A model generated the notes under the pieces. That model saw nothing but the letters and a program-made list of their open reading frames with translations, made no database searches and had not been told where the DNA came from. A DNA stretch of 8,141 nt from CAZMCC01 sp964564695 (lineage in GTDB: Bacteria > Planctomycetota > Phycisphaerae > Phycisphaerales > UBA1924): the NCBI GenBank assembly GCA_964564695.1, contig CAZMCC010000131.1, forward strand, positions 1 to 8,141, in the 5' to 3' direction. This document shows positions 7,389 through 8,141 of this stretch, in pieces (the first letter of the stretch is position 1; each line of letters begins with the position of its first letter). A program made the position numbers and the translations under genes.

Positions 7389-8141
<753 letters not shown>

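Overview
This is a very GC-rich stretch (codon third positions almost all G or C) holding four substantial genes, plus a broken small gene that is easy to miss. The type II secretion pair gspD-gspE, a secreted caspase-like-fold hypothetical protein and a THUMP-like methyltransferase together suggest a planctomycete, perhaps of the Phycisphaerae. That placement is inferred from GC content and protein style; there is no rRNA or other marker gene here.

Layout. Positions 1-1803 (+) hold the 3' part of gspD, the outer-membrane secretin; its reading frame is open from the first base, so the 5' end lies outside the window. gspE, the secretion ATPase, follows at 1800-3608 (+) with a 4-nt TTGA overlap and its own Shine-Dalgarno sequence. 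Positions 3605-3938 (-) carry a short converging gene or gene pair with strong coding character but broken frames; its TAG stop shares the palindrome CTAG with the gspE stop. After an 81-nt divergent gap comes a two-gene unit: 4020-6074 (+), an exported 684-residue protein of unknown function that resembles the TIGR03790 / caspase-like (clan CD) architecture, and 6071-7438 (+), a class I SAM-dependent methyltransferase with the DPARR motif, joined by an ATGA overlap. Converging on it from the right, and overlapping it by 50 nt, is the 3' part of a ComEC-type metallo-beta-lactamase gene (7389-8087, -). The last 55 bases are almost pure C and look like a read or assembly artifact that truncates this gene.

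How the genes relate. gspD and gspE act together in type II secretion or a related pilus-like machine. The exported protein could in principle be a substrate of that machine, but nothing here shows it. The methyltransferase is probably coupled in translation to the exported protein rather than linked by function. The metallo-beta-lactamase may belong to DNA uptake (ComEC), but the part that would decide this is missing.

No tRNA, rRNA, CRISPR array, insertion sequence or clear intrinsic terminator was seen. The points most worth checking are the hidden frameshifted minus-strand gene, the caspase-like exported protein without an obvious catalytic Cys, the repeated 7-8 nt G/C homopolymers inside genes, and the terminal poly-C tract.
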